64,000 nt of DNA from Centrapalus pauciflorus (lineage: Eukaryota; Streptophyta; Magnoliopsida; Asterales; Asteraceae), in NCBI GenBank assembly GCA_020465985.1, contig JAANYP010000722.1, positions 434,001 to 498,000 on the forward strand, in the 5' to 3' direction. A model generated the notes under the pieces. It did no database searches. It worked only from the letters and a program-made list of their open reading frames with translations, and was not told where the DNA came from. The translations under genes were made by a program, and so were the position numbers. Shown in pieces: positions 39,666 through 52,040 of this stretch (positions are counted from its first letter, which is position 1; each line of letters starts with the position of its first letter).

Positions 39666-40403
39666 AATTTTATTGTGGTAGATGAAAGCAGACATGATAC
39701 GACCAAGTAAACATGAAATAATTTTTTATTTTAACAAGAAATAGTATATGAGTAACAAGACGATGAATTATTGTCAAATTAAAAAAAAATACTTTAAAAA
39801 TAAACATCCGAACAATACACAAATGTGTCACTGGTAATAAAGATAACGTTATCAAATTATATATATATTCATTAAAAATCTGATAAATATAAAAAAATAA
39901 TTTTTATCTAATTAAACTGTAACATGTGTTGAAACTCAATTTAGTGTTAAAAGAATTTATATTAAATTTGATGTAAATGTTAACATCATAGAACTAAAAA
40001 CTAAAAATTATAAGCCTCTTATTTTTCAGTTCTTAGGTTATCTGTCCATCAAAAAAAATTTCAGTTCATTTAACCAAATCTAAAATTATGGTAAAATCCG
40101 ATTGGAATAACCTCAAAATCAAAACGGTTTGTCGACACCTCTATTTTGAACCGCCACCACAAACAAGAGCTTCTATTTCTTTATCATTCTTCTTTTTTCT
40201 TTCTTTTTCCTTTCTCGCTTTAGATTTTAATCGCTTTAGATTTTAATCGGCACATTATTCAGCAATAAACCGATATAACGTACTTATAGACCCGTCGATT
40301 TCCATCACTAACCGCACAACAGCTGACATCCATATATAACTTTGTAAATCCAAACGTACGATCATCAACCGGCCTCTAAATTAAACAAGAACGAAAGGCA
40401 GTT
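38358..40403. other. Intergenic DNA between PER1 and SDH2-3
   Basis: No gene is seen. It includes a CT-rich patch at about 38810-38890 and a (TA)n run at 39581-39655 that passes into (TG)n. The phrase AATGATCCTTAGAACTC before that run resembles the end of the (TA)n-flanked foldback at 35354-35735. Confidence 0.5.
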
Positions 40404-43400
40404 TCATGTGGTAATTTCTGCTACACGAGCCGAAAGCCGACTCCCAGACTTCATAGCTGCCATTTGACGAATAGCAAGAGCAGGATTTAGGCTTTTGGGG
40501 CATGTGGCTGTACAATTCTTTATAATTCTACATCTGTACAAACGTTTATCATTCTCCGTCAACGCCTGCAATCTCTCCTCCGTGTACTCGTCACGGCTGT
40601 ACGTCAACCACCCAAAAACACACCTCAACTTACTAACAAATGATGTTTCAAAATTGAACAATTGATGTCTAAATGGGCTGGAAGCTACAATATAAATGGG
40701 TTTATTATTAAAAAAATCAATAATTTTTATCCCTCCATGTTATTTTTTTTCATAAAAGTCCTCAAGTTATTATTTTCTTTTTGGTTTAGTGAAATTTGGA
40801 TATTAGAACCCGGTTTTTCAGTTTTTTAAAACCCGGTTCACAAATTATAACCGAGATCTAATGTTCAAAATTTCACTAAACCAAAAACAAAAGAATAACT
40901 TAAGGTTTTTTATGGAAAAAAGTAACATGAATGGACGAAAACGCAAAAAACGTGAGAACATGTTGTTTTTTTAATAATAAAACCTTATAACAATGACAAA
41001 ATTTACAACTTTTTACTATGAATATAACAATGACAAAATTTACAATTTTTTCTATGAAACAACAAAATATAAATATAAAGCATGATATAAAAATATTAAT
41101 GTCAGAATACACTAAAAAATGAAAATTTAGAAAAATATAAGAAACGATCAAATTAAAACTTTAAATTGACATTATTCTTCAGTAATGTTTTGAGGATTTA
41201 AAATGCTCATGAGGACCGTCTTTAAAACCCAAATTATACAACTTTGAACCACTTTTTGACTGTTTTTTCCTTTACCTAGCTTGATGATTTATATATGTAT
41301 TACTTGATTATATAACCCAATTTAGACCCATTTTTTTTATTCACATGTATTTATTTATTTAACATTCTACTTTTTTATTTATTTAAATACGAAAGAAATA
41401 TAAATTGAATTATTATATACTATTATATAATGCTATATAGTAAATTATGGATCAAAAAGCCATCACATAGAAATCTTTTTTTTTTATTAAAAAAATATGC
41501 TTTTAAGTTGTCATATATATACCCAAATAAGAAAGAAAGAGTACGGAAAAATGGAAGGATGATAGAAAGAAAGAAAAGAATATTGAGTGATCGACCTGTC
41601 GGAGATCCAACGATGAGCATGTAGCAGCGCTGCAGGTCCGTCAAACTCCTCCGGGTTCCACCAGTAAGAGGGGCAAGAAGTAGAACAACAAGCACACAAT
41701 ATGCACTCATATAACCCATCTAACTTCTTTCTTTCTGCAGGTGTTTGCCTATATTCTTTTCCATCCAATGGAGGCTTCTTCGTCTTCAACCACGGCTCAA
41801 TCGACCTGCAATTAATCACTACATCTTCAACCTGAATTGAATATATTGATCTACAAATTTAAACACCTAATTAACAACCATCAAATTAAATAAAGGGTTT
41901 AATATGAGAAAAACCAACATGTTTTTCACGTCTTTCCGTCTTAGTCCCTCCGTGCTGTTTTTTACTAACAAAATCCTTAAGTCTTATATTTGTTTGTTGT
42001 TTTAGGAATTTTTCTTTATTTTTTCATAAAAGCATTCAAATTTGTAAACTTTTCAGAGAAAATATAATAAAAACATGTTGGATTTTTTGGTTGGAAAAGG
42101 TCGGGTTAATTATGAAAAAAAAACAAATTTTTGAAAACCGGATTAAAAACTATAACTTTTTGACTTTTTTAAGGAAAAAATAACACGCAAAAAACATGAA
42201 AACACGATTTTTTTTTTCATATTAAACCCTTAAATAAATTAATGATAGGTATAGGATAACTAGGGTTAATATTGAAGACGCACTATATCCTCATTTTCAT
42301 GAGCAAGTCCCTGATTTTTTTTCAAGGTGTTTAAGTTTTTAAACTAGTATTGTATTATTCAAAAGTATATATTTTTGACCGGCTACTGGATGAGTAAGTA
42401 AAACACAACCAATAAAACAAAGAGTTTAGGGACATAATCGCTAAAACATGTAAAGATAGTGAGTTTCTTAAATAGACAAGAATAATCAAAAGACTTAAAC
42501 GCTAATAAAAGTTTAGGGACTTAATCATAAAACTAAGAAAAGTTCATGAGGTTTTTTCGACCTATAACTTACTTGTACTGATTGTAGAAATTGGTGAGAT
42601 CAACAACAAGATCTTTGATGACAAACATGTGTGGCAAAGGAGTGATATATGTGGGGTTAGTGGTGTCTGTATCAATGGGTTTAAGACATGCAACTGTATT
42701 TGTGCCATCAATGTTCATGGCACAAGACCCACATATTCCTTCTCTGCATGACCTTCTATAACTTAATGTCGAATCTTCTTCTGATTTTATCTTCTGCAGT
42801 GCATCTAATACCTATATTATATATGCAAATCATATAAAAAACACACACACATGTATATATATATATATATATGATTACACAACTCAATTAACCCATGAGT
42901 CTTGATTATAAAATAACTGATTAATTTACACGTACTAAAGCTATACAGGAAAAGTAGCAATTTTAATTAATCAAATTTCATTTTTTTTTTATAAAATTCA
43001 ATTTAATAATTATCAAACCGTATAAAAATAAGCTGTCTGCTATTTTTTTTCTAGCTAATTTCTATTTATGGTTTTTCAAATCGAGTCAATCAAGATAACC
43101 AGATCGGATTGAAAAGTAAAAGTAACTGGCGTAACAGCTTTTTGTCCGGGTTAGCATTTTTTACAAAAATAACAGTTTAATTGTTATATGACATGCACTA
43201 TTTTATGCAATTTAAAAGGGTTTTTTGATAATACCTTGCTATTTTAAGCAAATTTTAGAATAATTAAGCAATATTAGAAATTAAAAAACTGACGATGAGT
43301 CCGACAAGGTTATCTTGGTTGACTTGATTTCTGTTACCTTAAATAAAAAAAATTAGTATATTACCTAAATTAAAAAAATAATGATAATAGATTACATTTT

Positions 43401-43955
43401 GCCCTACTTAATCCTAATAATAAAGTATATATAATTAAAAAGCTCAAATATCAATACCATTTTTATTAAAAATTTCATTAGAAAAAACAACTTTGCACGT
43501 CTTAATTCTCGTTAGAAAATAAAACCCGGTTTCTTGTAATATATAACCTGGGTACGTACACGTCGAAATGTTTTTGTTATATTATAGAGAATTAATACAA
43601 AAAAGATATATATAGACATCGGAATTATCGCTTGACCAGCTAGCCCCTAAAACCCTTAAGATAGGAATATTATCATGCATACCATGGGACCACAGGTGGT
43701 GAGATCAAGAAAGTAAGATTTGAGGAAAGGTTTTTGGGAGGGATGATTAGGGTTCCATCTGTAGATCTTGAATTCTTTTTTGATGTTATGTTTTAGGGTT
43801 TGACGGGAGTCGACTGCTGCTTGAGCATGGTCTTGACCCACTGGATGACCTTCAAGTATCCCGAACCTCTTCTGTTTATTAGGATTCATCATCATCACAC
43901 CACCCACCAACTTCTTGTATCCTTCCTTCAACCACTTTCTGCTGCTGCTGTTCAT
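40404..43955 (-). CDS. SDH2-3: Succinate dehydrogenase iron-sulfur subunit, seed type
   Basis: Four exons on the minus strand join in frame: 43683-43955, 42573-42811, 41596-41805 and 40404-40596, giving 304 residues. The [2Fe-2S] ligands lie in SCREGICGSC and in the later Cys of NTVACLKP. The C-terminal cluster ligands lie in CILCACCSTSCP and CRIIKNCTATCP. The subunit passes electrons from flavin to ubiquinone in mitochondrial complex II; the poorly conserved basic N-terminus would be the import signal. The C-terminal part (RLYRCRIIKNCTATCPKSLN, then PALAI) matches Arabidopsis SDH2-3 rather than SDH2-1/2, which have NCARACPKGLNP there. SDH2-3 is the copy expressed in maturing embryos and dry seeds. 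Introns 2 and 3 each hold a foldback MITE. Confidence 0.95.
40698..40983. repeat. Foldback MITE in SDH2-3 intron 3
   Basis: The ends GGGTTTATTATTAAAAAAA and TTTTTTTAATAATAAAACC are inverted, and the centre has AACCCGGTTTTTCAG. Same family as 24172-24475. The flanks do not give a clean 9-bp duplication. Confidence 0.78.
41895..42229. repeat. Foldback MULE-type MITE in SDH2-3 intron 2
   Basis: It starts GGGTTTAATATGAGAAAAA and ends TTTTCATATTAAACCC. TTAAATAAA flanks it exactly (41886-41894 and 42230-42238). Confidence 0.85.
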
Positions 43956-44052
43956 GGCCGCCTAGCTTGCCTGGTTTGCAATGAAATTTACAGTGTACTA
44001 TACTACAAAGTGAAGTCTTCTGTGTGTTCTATTAACTTTTAATTCTTTCTCT

Positions 44053-44112
44053 GCCACGTATGTAGTTGGTTGTGTGTTTGGATCGCCACGTGGATGCATG
44101 AATAACACGTGT
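44053..44112 (-). promoter_or_regulatory. ABRE/G-box plus RY cluster upstream of SDH2-3
   Basis: Within 60 bases are GCCACGTA (44053-44060), the palindromic G-box CCACGTGG (44086-44093), the RY core TGCATG (44095-44100, within ATGCATG) and a second palindrome ACACGTGT (44105-44112). They lie 100-157 bases upstream of the start codon. RY is the B3-factor site (ABI3, FUS3, LEC2) and ACGT cores bind bZIP factors. Arabidopsis SDH2-3 is reported to be controlled by just these factor classes. Confidence 0.75.
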
Positions 44113-44209
44113 AGAATCATTGGAAATTTGACTTCTAATTGATCTCTGTAGGGAATACAAGGCCATACGTAGTGGGTGTGGTAGGCCATTTCGGCGTTGG
44201 GAGCACACC

Positions 44210-44520
44210 ACTCTACTTTTTGGCATTTGGTACCAAAATTGGACGGGACGAGTACCAAAATGGAAAATCACAAAGCCGATATAGGAAATGTGGAAGAACC
44301 GAATACCGAACCAATTAATTTATGTGATACCGTTCGGTATGAATATGGTATCGAAACCGAATTAAGAGATTCAGAATAAATATGGTATATAAACCGCGAG
44401 TACCAAAAACCGATTATTATGTAATTCAAAACCCAAGTATCAGACTGAATATATTATTTCGGTATCGATAGTTACCGGTCCCGGTTTGGTACCGGGCCGG
44501 GTTCGGGAAATCGGCTCCAT
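44210..44520. repeat. Decayed ACCGAATACCG-rich insertion
   Basis: Words such as GGTACCAAAA, CCGAATACCGAA and GGTATCGAAACCG recur. The right part reads GGGCCGGGTTCGGGAAATCG, close to the right end of the bounded element at 51538-51815. No target duplication is visible. Confidence 0.45.
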
Positions 44521-44654
44521 CACTTACCTTTACCGAACTCCCTTCAATTGTGACCGTTTGCATCATAGCTTGTTTACCTTTATATTATACAAATAACTTT
44601 AATTTATATACACTTAAAATTAAAAACTAATATTCAAACTTTTAATACTAATGA

Positions 44655-45028
44655 CAGGGGTGTAAATAAGCCGAGCTGCTAGCGGTCGACTCGTTAAAAG
44701 CTCGAATTAAACGAGCCCGAGCTTCACATATCGAGCTCGCGAGCCTAAACGAGTTTATATATAAATAAAATTTTAAATTAATAAATATATTAAAAATAAC
44801 AAGTTATATATTATATAAAAAGATTATTTAAAAATTACTTAAAAAATTAAAATATTTAATAAACGAGTCGAGCCCCGATCCAAGATCGAGCTTGAAAAAT
44901 TATTCACGAGCCGAGTTCGAGCTATACATACAAAACTTGAAACGAGCCGACCTCAAAACGAGCTTGGTATTTTTAAACGAGCCGAGCCTGAGCTTAAACG
45001 GGCTCGGTTCGGCTCATTTACACCCTTA
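44655..45028. repeat. hAT-type element filled with CGAGC words
   Basis: It starts CAGGGGTGTAAATAAGCC and ends GGCTCATTTACACCCTTA. The 8-bp repeat ACTAATGA flanks it exactly (44647-44654 and 45029-45036). The interior consists of GAGCTCG, AACGAGCC and GCTCGAA words around an AT-rich centre. Confidence 0.87.
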
Positions 45029-45036
45029 ACTAATGA

Positions 45037-47049
45037 TATTCAAGATATTTTATTATAATTAATTTATGTATAAATCAGTTAAACAAAAAAAACTAATCAT
45101 TAATAACTTTTAAGTTTATTATTATAATTATTTTTATCATTATAATTAAATCAGAAAAATCTTTTAAATATTGTTGTTTTGTGATTTTGTTTGATTTAAA
45201 TATGTAACCATAATCTTATCTTAAAACTATTTTGATTTAAATTTTTTTAATCTAATATTGACATACTAATTAACATTTGATTATTAGGAGATGTCACATG
45301 ACATCATGAGAAGATAACACATAACAGTTATACTTTTAATTGTGTGTGTATAGTTGGATCATTGCAGAACCTAAATTTGGTGTAGAACTGCAGAACCAAT
45401 CTCGTGCACAGGTTAGAATTATCTAATGATATTGATTAAATAGATCTAGTGTGGTGTTAGTAAAATAGTTAATGATATTAGAAATTTTTTTAATTTATTG
45501 AAGGGTAAATTTGACAAAAATTGTTAATAGCAAAATTATTGGTCTTAGTAAAAAAATATATATACTTTTTCTTTAAATTAAAATAACATTGATATGATTA
45601 ACTTTTAGATAAAAAAAATTATACTATAAAAGTGAGAATTTTATACTTGTTAAAACGAGATCAGTCATGATATTTTTTTTTGATATATTTGAATTTTTAT
45701 AAAATATAATATATTAAACGTTATAATAGAAAAACAAAACAATTATATCATATAAAATAAAATATTTAGTCAGTTGCATACTTGTCTGCTTAATGAAAAT
45801 AGTTCTGACGCTAATAAAATTTAAATTGAAATGTAGATAAAACAATGTGATCATAATAATATATTAAAACTTTTATAAAATATAATTTATCGTTATTATA
45901 GAAAAATAAAAACATTATATGTTATATATAAAGTAATAAAATAAGTTAGTTGCTTACGTGTCCGTTTCAACCCAATTGAAGCGCTTACAAATAGTTATAT
46001 ATTATAATTTATATATTGATATAATCCTTATATCTATTTAAAAAATGTAACATTTTTGTTTAATAAGTGATTATTTGGTCATTTTAAAAGTTAAAACGCG
46101 AATCCAAATACTTAAAAAACTGATTATTTGATAATTATGATAGCAAAACAGCAGAAGCTAAACCAAACACTACATTTTATGCTACACTTTTTGTTGCAAC
46201 TATTATCTGGTTATTAGCTTCTAAAACGCTACAAAACTTTTTCAAACACAAATCCAAACACCATCCTAATGTCTATATTACTTATTAGATATTTAATTAT
46301 CTTATCTATATTAAATTTTAGTTATTTAATTATTAGATATTTATATTAATTATTAGATATCTCATCTATATTAATGTTATATAGATTGACAAGATCTAAG
46401 CCATCTTTTCTTGTTTCAATTTTAATACTTCAATTCCTTTTGTATTCTGGTATGTATTGGTGTTCTTAGAAACATCAATACATTATTCATTTTTATGGTG
46501 TAAACATAATTTTAATTTTAGGACCAAAAAGAAAAAAAAAAAAAAAAAAAAAGTAAAGTAGTAAACTTATATTAATGAATGTTTGAATTTGTGTTTGAAA
46601 AAGTGTTGCTGCATTTTGAAAACTAATAATCTGATAATAGTTGTAACAAAAAGTATTGCAAGAAATTTAGTGTTTAGTTTAGTTTATACTGTTTGCTATA
46701 ATAATTATCAGATTATTAGATTTTAAATTGTTTGGATTTACGTTTTAACATGTAAAGTAACCAAATAATCACTTTGAAAAGGCATGGTGGAATAAATTAT
46801 AAACGCAAACACTTATTAATGAATCCAGTTAAACTAATTATTTATGTTATTGTAATGTAATAATCTAATAATTATTAAGATAAGACAAAGCCCTTAAAAT
46901 AATCATAAGTTCAATTCAAATAAGAAGTCATTCCCCCTCTCTTTCAAAATCAGTTTTCATCTCTCTCTCCTCTTCCACTTTGCTTCTCTAATTGCTTTCT
47001 TCAATCAGGATTCTAATCGCAATTCGAGTGGAATCAGGGCACCAAGTCA
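45037..47049. other. AT-rich spacer with Tourist-like remnants; leader of the DUF4378 gene
   Basis: About 46065-46270 and 46570-46865 are partial, oppositely oriented copies of the GGGTGTTTGG MITE at 34378. The last 120 bases (from about 46930) are CT-rich and look like the leader of the gene starting at 47050. No other gene is seen. Confidence 0.5.
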
Positions 47050-49720
47050 ATGACTTCAAAAGCTTCGTTTTCTGATGATCATCATTCAAGGATGATCAAC
47101 AAGTCATTGCCCAAATCATTGTTGCTCAGAGATTACTTACTCGATGATTTCAGTTCATGCTCTTCAAACGGCTTCCGATCGTATCCCCGTCGTCAATGTT
47201 GCACAACACTTCGATTCCTTGTGGAAGAACTCGATCTGAACAAAAATAGCAAGCTGCGGCAAACAAAACCCAAATCAAAATCGACACCTAAACAACCGTC
47301 AGTGCTGCAAAGAGCTTCGGCCGTTATGATTAGTGCATTCAATCTCTTTCCGTTCGCTGGCGCCGTGAATCGTAGAAAAGTTGGTTTTCTGCCGCCGAGG
47401 GATCCGTCTAGAAAGCTCTTCAGATATGGTTTCGGGAAGAAAACCGATCATCACAAAAACAACAAACTACAAATGAAATCGTTTGGAGATTTGATCAAAG
47501 AGAAGGTAACTGAAACTACATCCGCACCGCATCATAAACATGACATCAAACAATTGTAATCATTCGGAGATTTACTCAGAGAGAAGGAAACACAAACGGA
47601 AACGGAAACGGAAACGGAAACTACTCCGCCTCCATCACCGTCACAATTCTCAACCGACGTTACCACCACAGCTACGGCGGAGATGAACATCGCAACGAGT
47701 AACAGTAAAAGTTGGTCGGACAGCTGCAACGTTACCGCCACCACTGACAGCTTCACCACCGGTGACGTCGTAGAAGAGAACAAGCAAACAACAAACACAA
47801 AGAGAGTTGGCATAACCACCGCAACCGCCGCCAACTACTCTGCAACAACCAATAACGCACAGGTGAGAGCTGATTCAATGCTTATTCACACCCACAATAA
47901 TAACACCAATCAAGATTCCTTTTGATTAATTATTACATAAAACTTCATTAAATTCAAGTTCTTAAACTAATCCCCACCTAAAAATTTAAACCATCCATGA
48001 TATTAATTTATTAATCAACTAACAGATTTTGAAATTGGGAGTTTTTACTGTTTGAGTTTGAGTATGAAGATTCAAATTTGAATAATTATAATTAATGATC
48101 AATATTTAGAGGATAGAGAGAGGCATTAAATTTTCACAGCGAGGAAGTAGGAGGAAATACAGCTGCAATTGCATGCAGAGGAGGGGGGCCGGGGTTATAT
48201 ATAATTATTAAATATTTCTTTTATGACCTCACGTGTGTAGTACGTGATTTTCAAGTACTATCTTTAAGACCATGTAATTGGTTGGGGGAATCCAGGCCGT
48301 TGACAGTTTTTTTTTTTAACGGCTGGTGTGGTGGTTATCGCCTAGGTCCAAGTGCCGACAGATCCCGATTTGATTCCCACCACAATCTCCTAGGGGGCGT
48401 TTGGTTCACAGAATCTGATGGAATTTGATGGAATTGGAATGAAAATTCCATTCCAGTGTGCTGTTTGACAGTAAAAATAAATGGAATGAAGATTCCTTTT
48501 TTAAGAAAAACACCACTTTTGAAGGAATCTATTTTCCTTGGGTTAGTGTCATGGAATTCAAATTCCATTTCAAAGATTTTGACAGTTCTTAAACCAAACC
48601 CTAGACTTCATCTTCACCCGCCTCCATTTCTATTCCGACAGATTCCATTCCTTCCGGAATTCCATTCATTGACAGATTCCATTCCAAGAATAAACATTCT
48701 GCGAACCAAACGCCGCCCTAGTTAGATTAAAATCTCTATGGTTATATTAGTTCACCTGAAGGGAAAAACCTCAAAATCTGTCTCAAGTGAGTACCGAACC
48801 CGGGTGACAACCCTCCCCAAACCCCTTATGAAAACTTGGTGGCGACCTGATGATTCAATTTAAGATCTTGGTAAATGCAGTAGAGGATTGGGTGTGAATA
48901 TATGGTACGATAAATGTTTTATTTGCTAATTACTGATGAACCCTCGTACTCTTTGGGCCCTACCTCCACAAAAAGTACCAATGTATACTCGTTGTCGTTT
49001 GAAGAAAACTGTTGCCATATTTAAGTATCTCAATTTTTTTTTTTTTTATAGATTCTAAATAATAATTTTAACTTTTTGTCTACAAATTATATAACTTACG
49101 GATTAATTTTAAACAAGTTGCCCATAATCACAACTATTTCGTATGTTAACGTAGTATCTATATATGAAAGTAGGGTGGTGGTTTTGACCTAACGGGCCAG
49201 ACAGTTAAATTGATTCATTGTAAGAGACTAAGCTAGAACATATCTTTTTTTTAAAGTGAAACTTTATAAAACGGTGTATTAAATAATTTTCTTTTTGAAA
49301 AAAAATATTAAAATTATGTAAAATTTATGACTTTAGTTGTCAACCCGTTTGATCCGTTTGCTTGAATGAGCCGAAATTGTCACCTCTATTGAAAAACTTG
49401 TTAGAATCATTCTTGAATACAGTGGCGGATGCAATTCATTACTATGGGTGTCACTCGACACCTATAAAATTTTAAAATGCTGAGTTACGTATGTATCAAA
49501 AAGTCAAGTGACACCTAAGATTTTTTTTAGTGACACCTACGAAAAATTTATAAAAGTATTATATAGAAATCTAATTTATATTTGTTGATTTCATTACCCA
49601 AACACATTAAAATATTACTGAGTTTAATCACAAAAACTTAAAAGAAAAACAGAAGCCCAATAAAAATAAAAAAGATAAGAGACAAAATTCAATAACCAAC
49701 CCAAAAGATTTAAAAAAACC

Positions 49721-49757
<37 letters not shown>

Positions 49758-51202
49758 AGTCCAAACCTTGTTGAAGACACCGGTTCAATTGGTCGAAAAA
49801 TCCCTAATCGATATCATCGCTTCATCAATTATGGAGGTACTTAAATATGTTGAAAAATCCTTAACCGTGTGATTCTTTTCGGGACTTTGATGCACAAAGT
49901 TACTAAGGTTGGCGGAGATGTATCATAATAATTTTAATTATGATGAGAATGTTAATATACTACATCAACTTGAATACTATATTGAGAATGTGAAAGACGA
50001 TCCAATACTTTTAAACTTGAATGGAGTCTGCGAGCTTGCTAGATAAATGGTAGAAATTATTTAGCATCTTTCGTATCCTTTGGTTTATCAATTGCATGTT
50101 AAAGCTAATATTGGTTTCTCAGTTGCAACTGTGACAATTGAGAATTGGTATTGTACTATGTACTTTTGTAATTATAAAATTCTTGTTATTTGTTAATTTT
50201 GTGTTGGCAACCCGTTTCAGTGACCCGATCCATCTTAGAAAATATTTTGAAAACCTAACCATTAAACTTACTCTTAAAAAGTGACACCGATAACCAAAAA
50301 TCCTGGATCCGCCCCTGCTTGAATAGGTATTATGTCGTATGTGTCAATTTAATTCATTAAACTATACATAAGCATGCTATGTAGTAATAAGATTCATAAA
50401 TTTAATCTTGTCTAGTTTAATTTACGTGGAATACTAATGAATTTTAGTTTTGGCTCATTGGAAATTGACTTGTTGGCATGGATTATAAATAGAAGAAGTG
50501 GCAAAACGAAAATAGGGAACAACTTAGTCCAGTTTCTGTGATGGATTTTCTAAACGACAATGATAATGATGAAGTATCGTATGTTTTACGACATGGAAGC
50601 CTTGATGTCAAAGGTTGTTTTTCCCTCTTTATCATCTTGTTTTTAATGGTAATAAAAGAAATAATTTAAAATATTGTGTATTGATTTTTGTAGGAACAAA
50701 AAAGATATTGCATAAGGCACGAAGATTTGAGGCTGAACATCAAATAGAACCCGTCAAATTAGAGGATCGGATCACTCAGTTAGTAGTTGAATCTTCAGGT
50801 GAAACGCGTTTTGAGTTTGCCCTAAACGATATTCAAGTTGAGAAAAGAGCAACAACATTACTTCATGTAGCGACATTGATGACTCCTTGTCATCATTTAT
50901 TCAAATTTGAAGCCACGAAGAGCCTCTTATTAAGCTTTTTTATAGAGAAAATGACCGAAGAAAATATGTCAGATTTTGAGTTGTTGCAGACAACAAAAAA
51001 CTGGATGGATGGACAAATAGAAGAGTTGTTTTTAGATTGGAGGTCTCATGAGAATAGACAAACATACGTTAGAGAAACTGAGAAGAAGGTCAAATGGTCA
51101 AAGTATGATGATGAAAGAGAGAAAGAAAAAATCGGCTTGGAGTTCGAACATGAGATATTTTCATCACTAGTCGATGATATTGTGCATGATTTTCACCCAT
51201 AG
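47050..51202 (+). CDS. DUF4378-domain protein gene, broken by an in-frame stop
   Basis: Three exons join: 47050-47862, 50499-50613 and 50694-51202, which would encode 478 residues but for a TAA at codon 170 (47557-47559). The N-terminus has the plant-family signature SCSSNGF-SYPRRQCCTTLRFL, then a basic region (SVLQRASAVMISAFNLFPF). Exon 2 carries EQLSPVSVMDF. Exon 3 ends in a DUF4378 domain (LFLDWRSHENRQTYVRETEK, then VKWSKYDDE and a VDDIV helix). The biochemical role is unknown to me. The stop lies in the second copy of an internal repeat: KSFGDLIKEK (from 47476) recurs 81 bases later as stop-SFGDLLREK, so an AAA to TAA change is the simplest cause. Downstream frame and splice sites are intact, so the lesion is recent, an allele or a sequence error. 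Translation would give 169 residues without DUF4378. The 2.6-kb intron 1 holds a Tourist MITE and a large hAT element. Confidence 0.82.
48300..48392 (+). repeat. Possible tRNA-derived SINE piece
   Basis: GGCTGGTGTGGTGGTTATCG resembles a tRNA A box and CCCGATTTGATTCCC a B box, about 35 bases apart, after a T-run. The Tourist MITE interrupts it directly downstream. No poly-A tail or target duplication was found, so this is tentative. Confidence 0.3.
48394..48718. repeat. Complete 325-bp Tourist-type MITE (DUF4378 intron 1)
   Basis: The ends GGGGCGTTTGGTTCACAG and CTGCGAACCAAACGCCGCCC are inverted. TAG flanks both sides (48391-48393 and 48719-48721). It has the same length as the copy at 11156-11480 but opposite orientation of the shared interior. 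Confidence 0.85.
49420..50317 (+). mobile_element. hAT element with transposase remnant
   Basis: It starts CAGTGGCGGATGCA and ends TGGATCCGCCCCTG, near-perfect inverted termini. CTTGAATA flanks it exactly (49412-49419 and 50318-50325). At 49970-50160 the plus strand reads, across two stops, GVCELAR.MVEII.HLSYPL followed by VYQL and SVATVTIE, which matches the C-terminal dimerisation region of plant hAT (ZMYM1-like) transposases. So this is a deleted copy of a coding hAT element, not only a MITE. A 34-A run lies at 49722-49755. It sits in DUF4378 intron 1. Confidence 0.85.
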
Positions 51203-51537
51203 GTATTTAACTTGCAAGAATGAAACTTACATATAAAAAGGTTTCTTTGTCAAATGTCAAAATGCTACAACTTGTAGAGACAAAATATTTTCTATATCAA
51301 ATTAGAAAATTTTCAATTTTTTTGATCATTTACATATTTGGGAAAAATATAAAAATTTGGTTGAATGTTAGAAGGTTATTAAGTGACTCAAGAGACTTAT
51401 TTTTAAACTAGACAAGATTAATTTTTGAATCGGTCAGCAATCAAAGTGTTTCGGTAAAAATTCAAAAATGATGTTGAATTCATTCAAAATAATAAAAATT
51501 ACCTTTTTAACCTTGCTCCTCTTCTTGTACGCGTGAG
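51203..51537. other. 3' flank of the DUF4378 gene
   Basis: Probable 3' UTR and AT-rich flank; no further gene is seen. Confidence 0.4.
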
Positions 51538-51815
51538 TAGGGCTGAGCTCGGTACCGGACCGAACCGAACCGGTACCGATCCCGAAAATACCGAAACCGA
51601 ATTATTAGTTTTGAAAGAACCGAATAACGAACCGTATAATTTTATATGGTGCCGGTTCGGTCCCGAATACCGAATTTTAGCTAATTTAAAAACCGAATAC
51701 CGAACCGAGAGTACCGAATACCAAATTTTAGCTAATTTAAAAACCGAATACCGAACCGAATATATTAATTCGGTACCGTTCGGGTTCGGGAAATGGTAAC
51801 TGTCGCTCACCCCTA
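51538..51815. repeat. hAT-type element filled with CCGAATACCG words
   Basis: It starts TAGGGCTGAGC and ends GCTCACCCCTA. CGCGTGAG flanks it exactly (51530-51537 and 51816-51823). The interior repeats AACCGAATACCGAACCG and TTTTAGCTAATTTAAA; the long open frame across it is only a by-product of the repeat. Confidence 0.87.
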
Positions 51816-52040
51816 CGCGTGAGATGATATTAGAACTTAGAAGGCTGTAATTGCAGGTCAAGGGAGGAAAAAAAATACCTAAGAGAGAGAAGCTTGCAAC
51901 TTGCAAGCTTGGGTAGGAAAAGAATGGAGGCAAGTCTAGACGTGAAGAAAAAGAAACAATGAAAAGGACAAAATATGATGGGTAAATGAGATAGACAATA
52001 GGATAGTACTTGAGTAGTCATGTGGTTTTTTAGTTCTGCC

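Noticed and set aside
47506..47579. Cryptic 74-nt intron that would remove the DUF4378 stop codon
   Set aside because: The splice sites look usable but removing 74 bases shifts the frame and destroys the conserved downstream reading.
47683..47925. Separate small gene after the DUF4378 stop
   Set aside because: It is in the same frame as exon 1, contains the family's Ser-Trp-Ser segment and ends at the exon 1 donor, so it is the rest of exon 1.
51533..51799. 88-codon frame rich in TEYRTE and NLKTEYRTE
   Set aside because: It is the translated interior of an oligomer-filled hAT-type element with exact 8-bp flanks.
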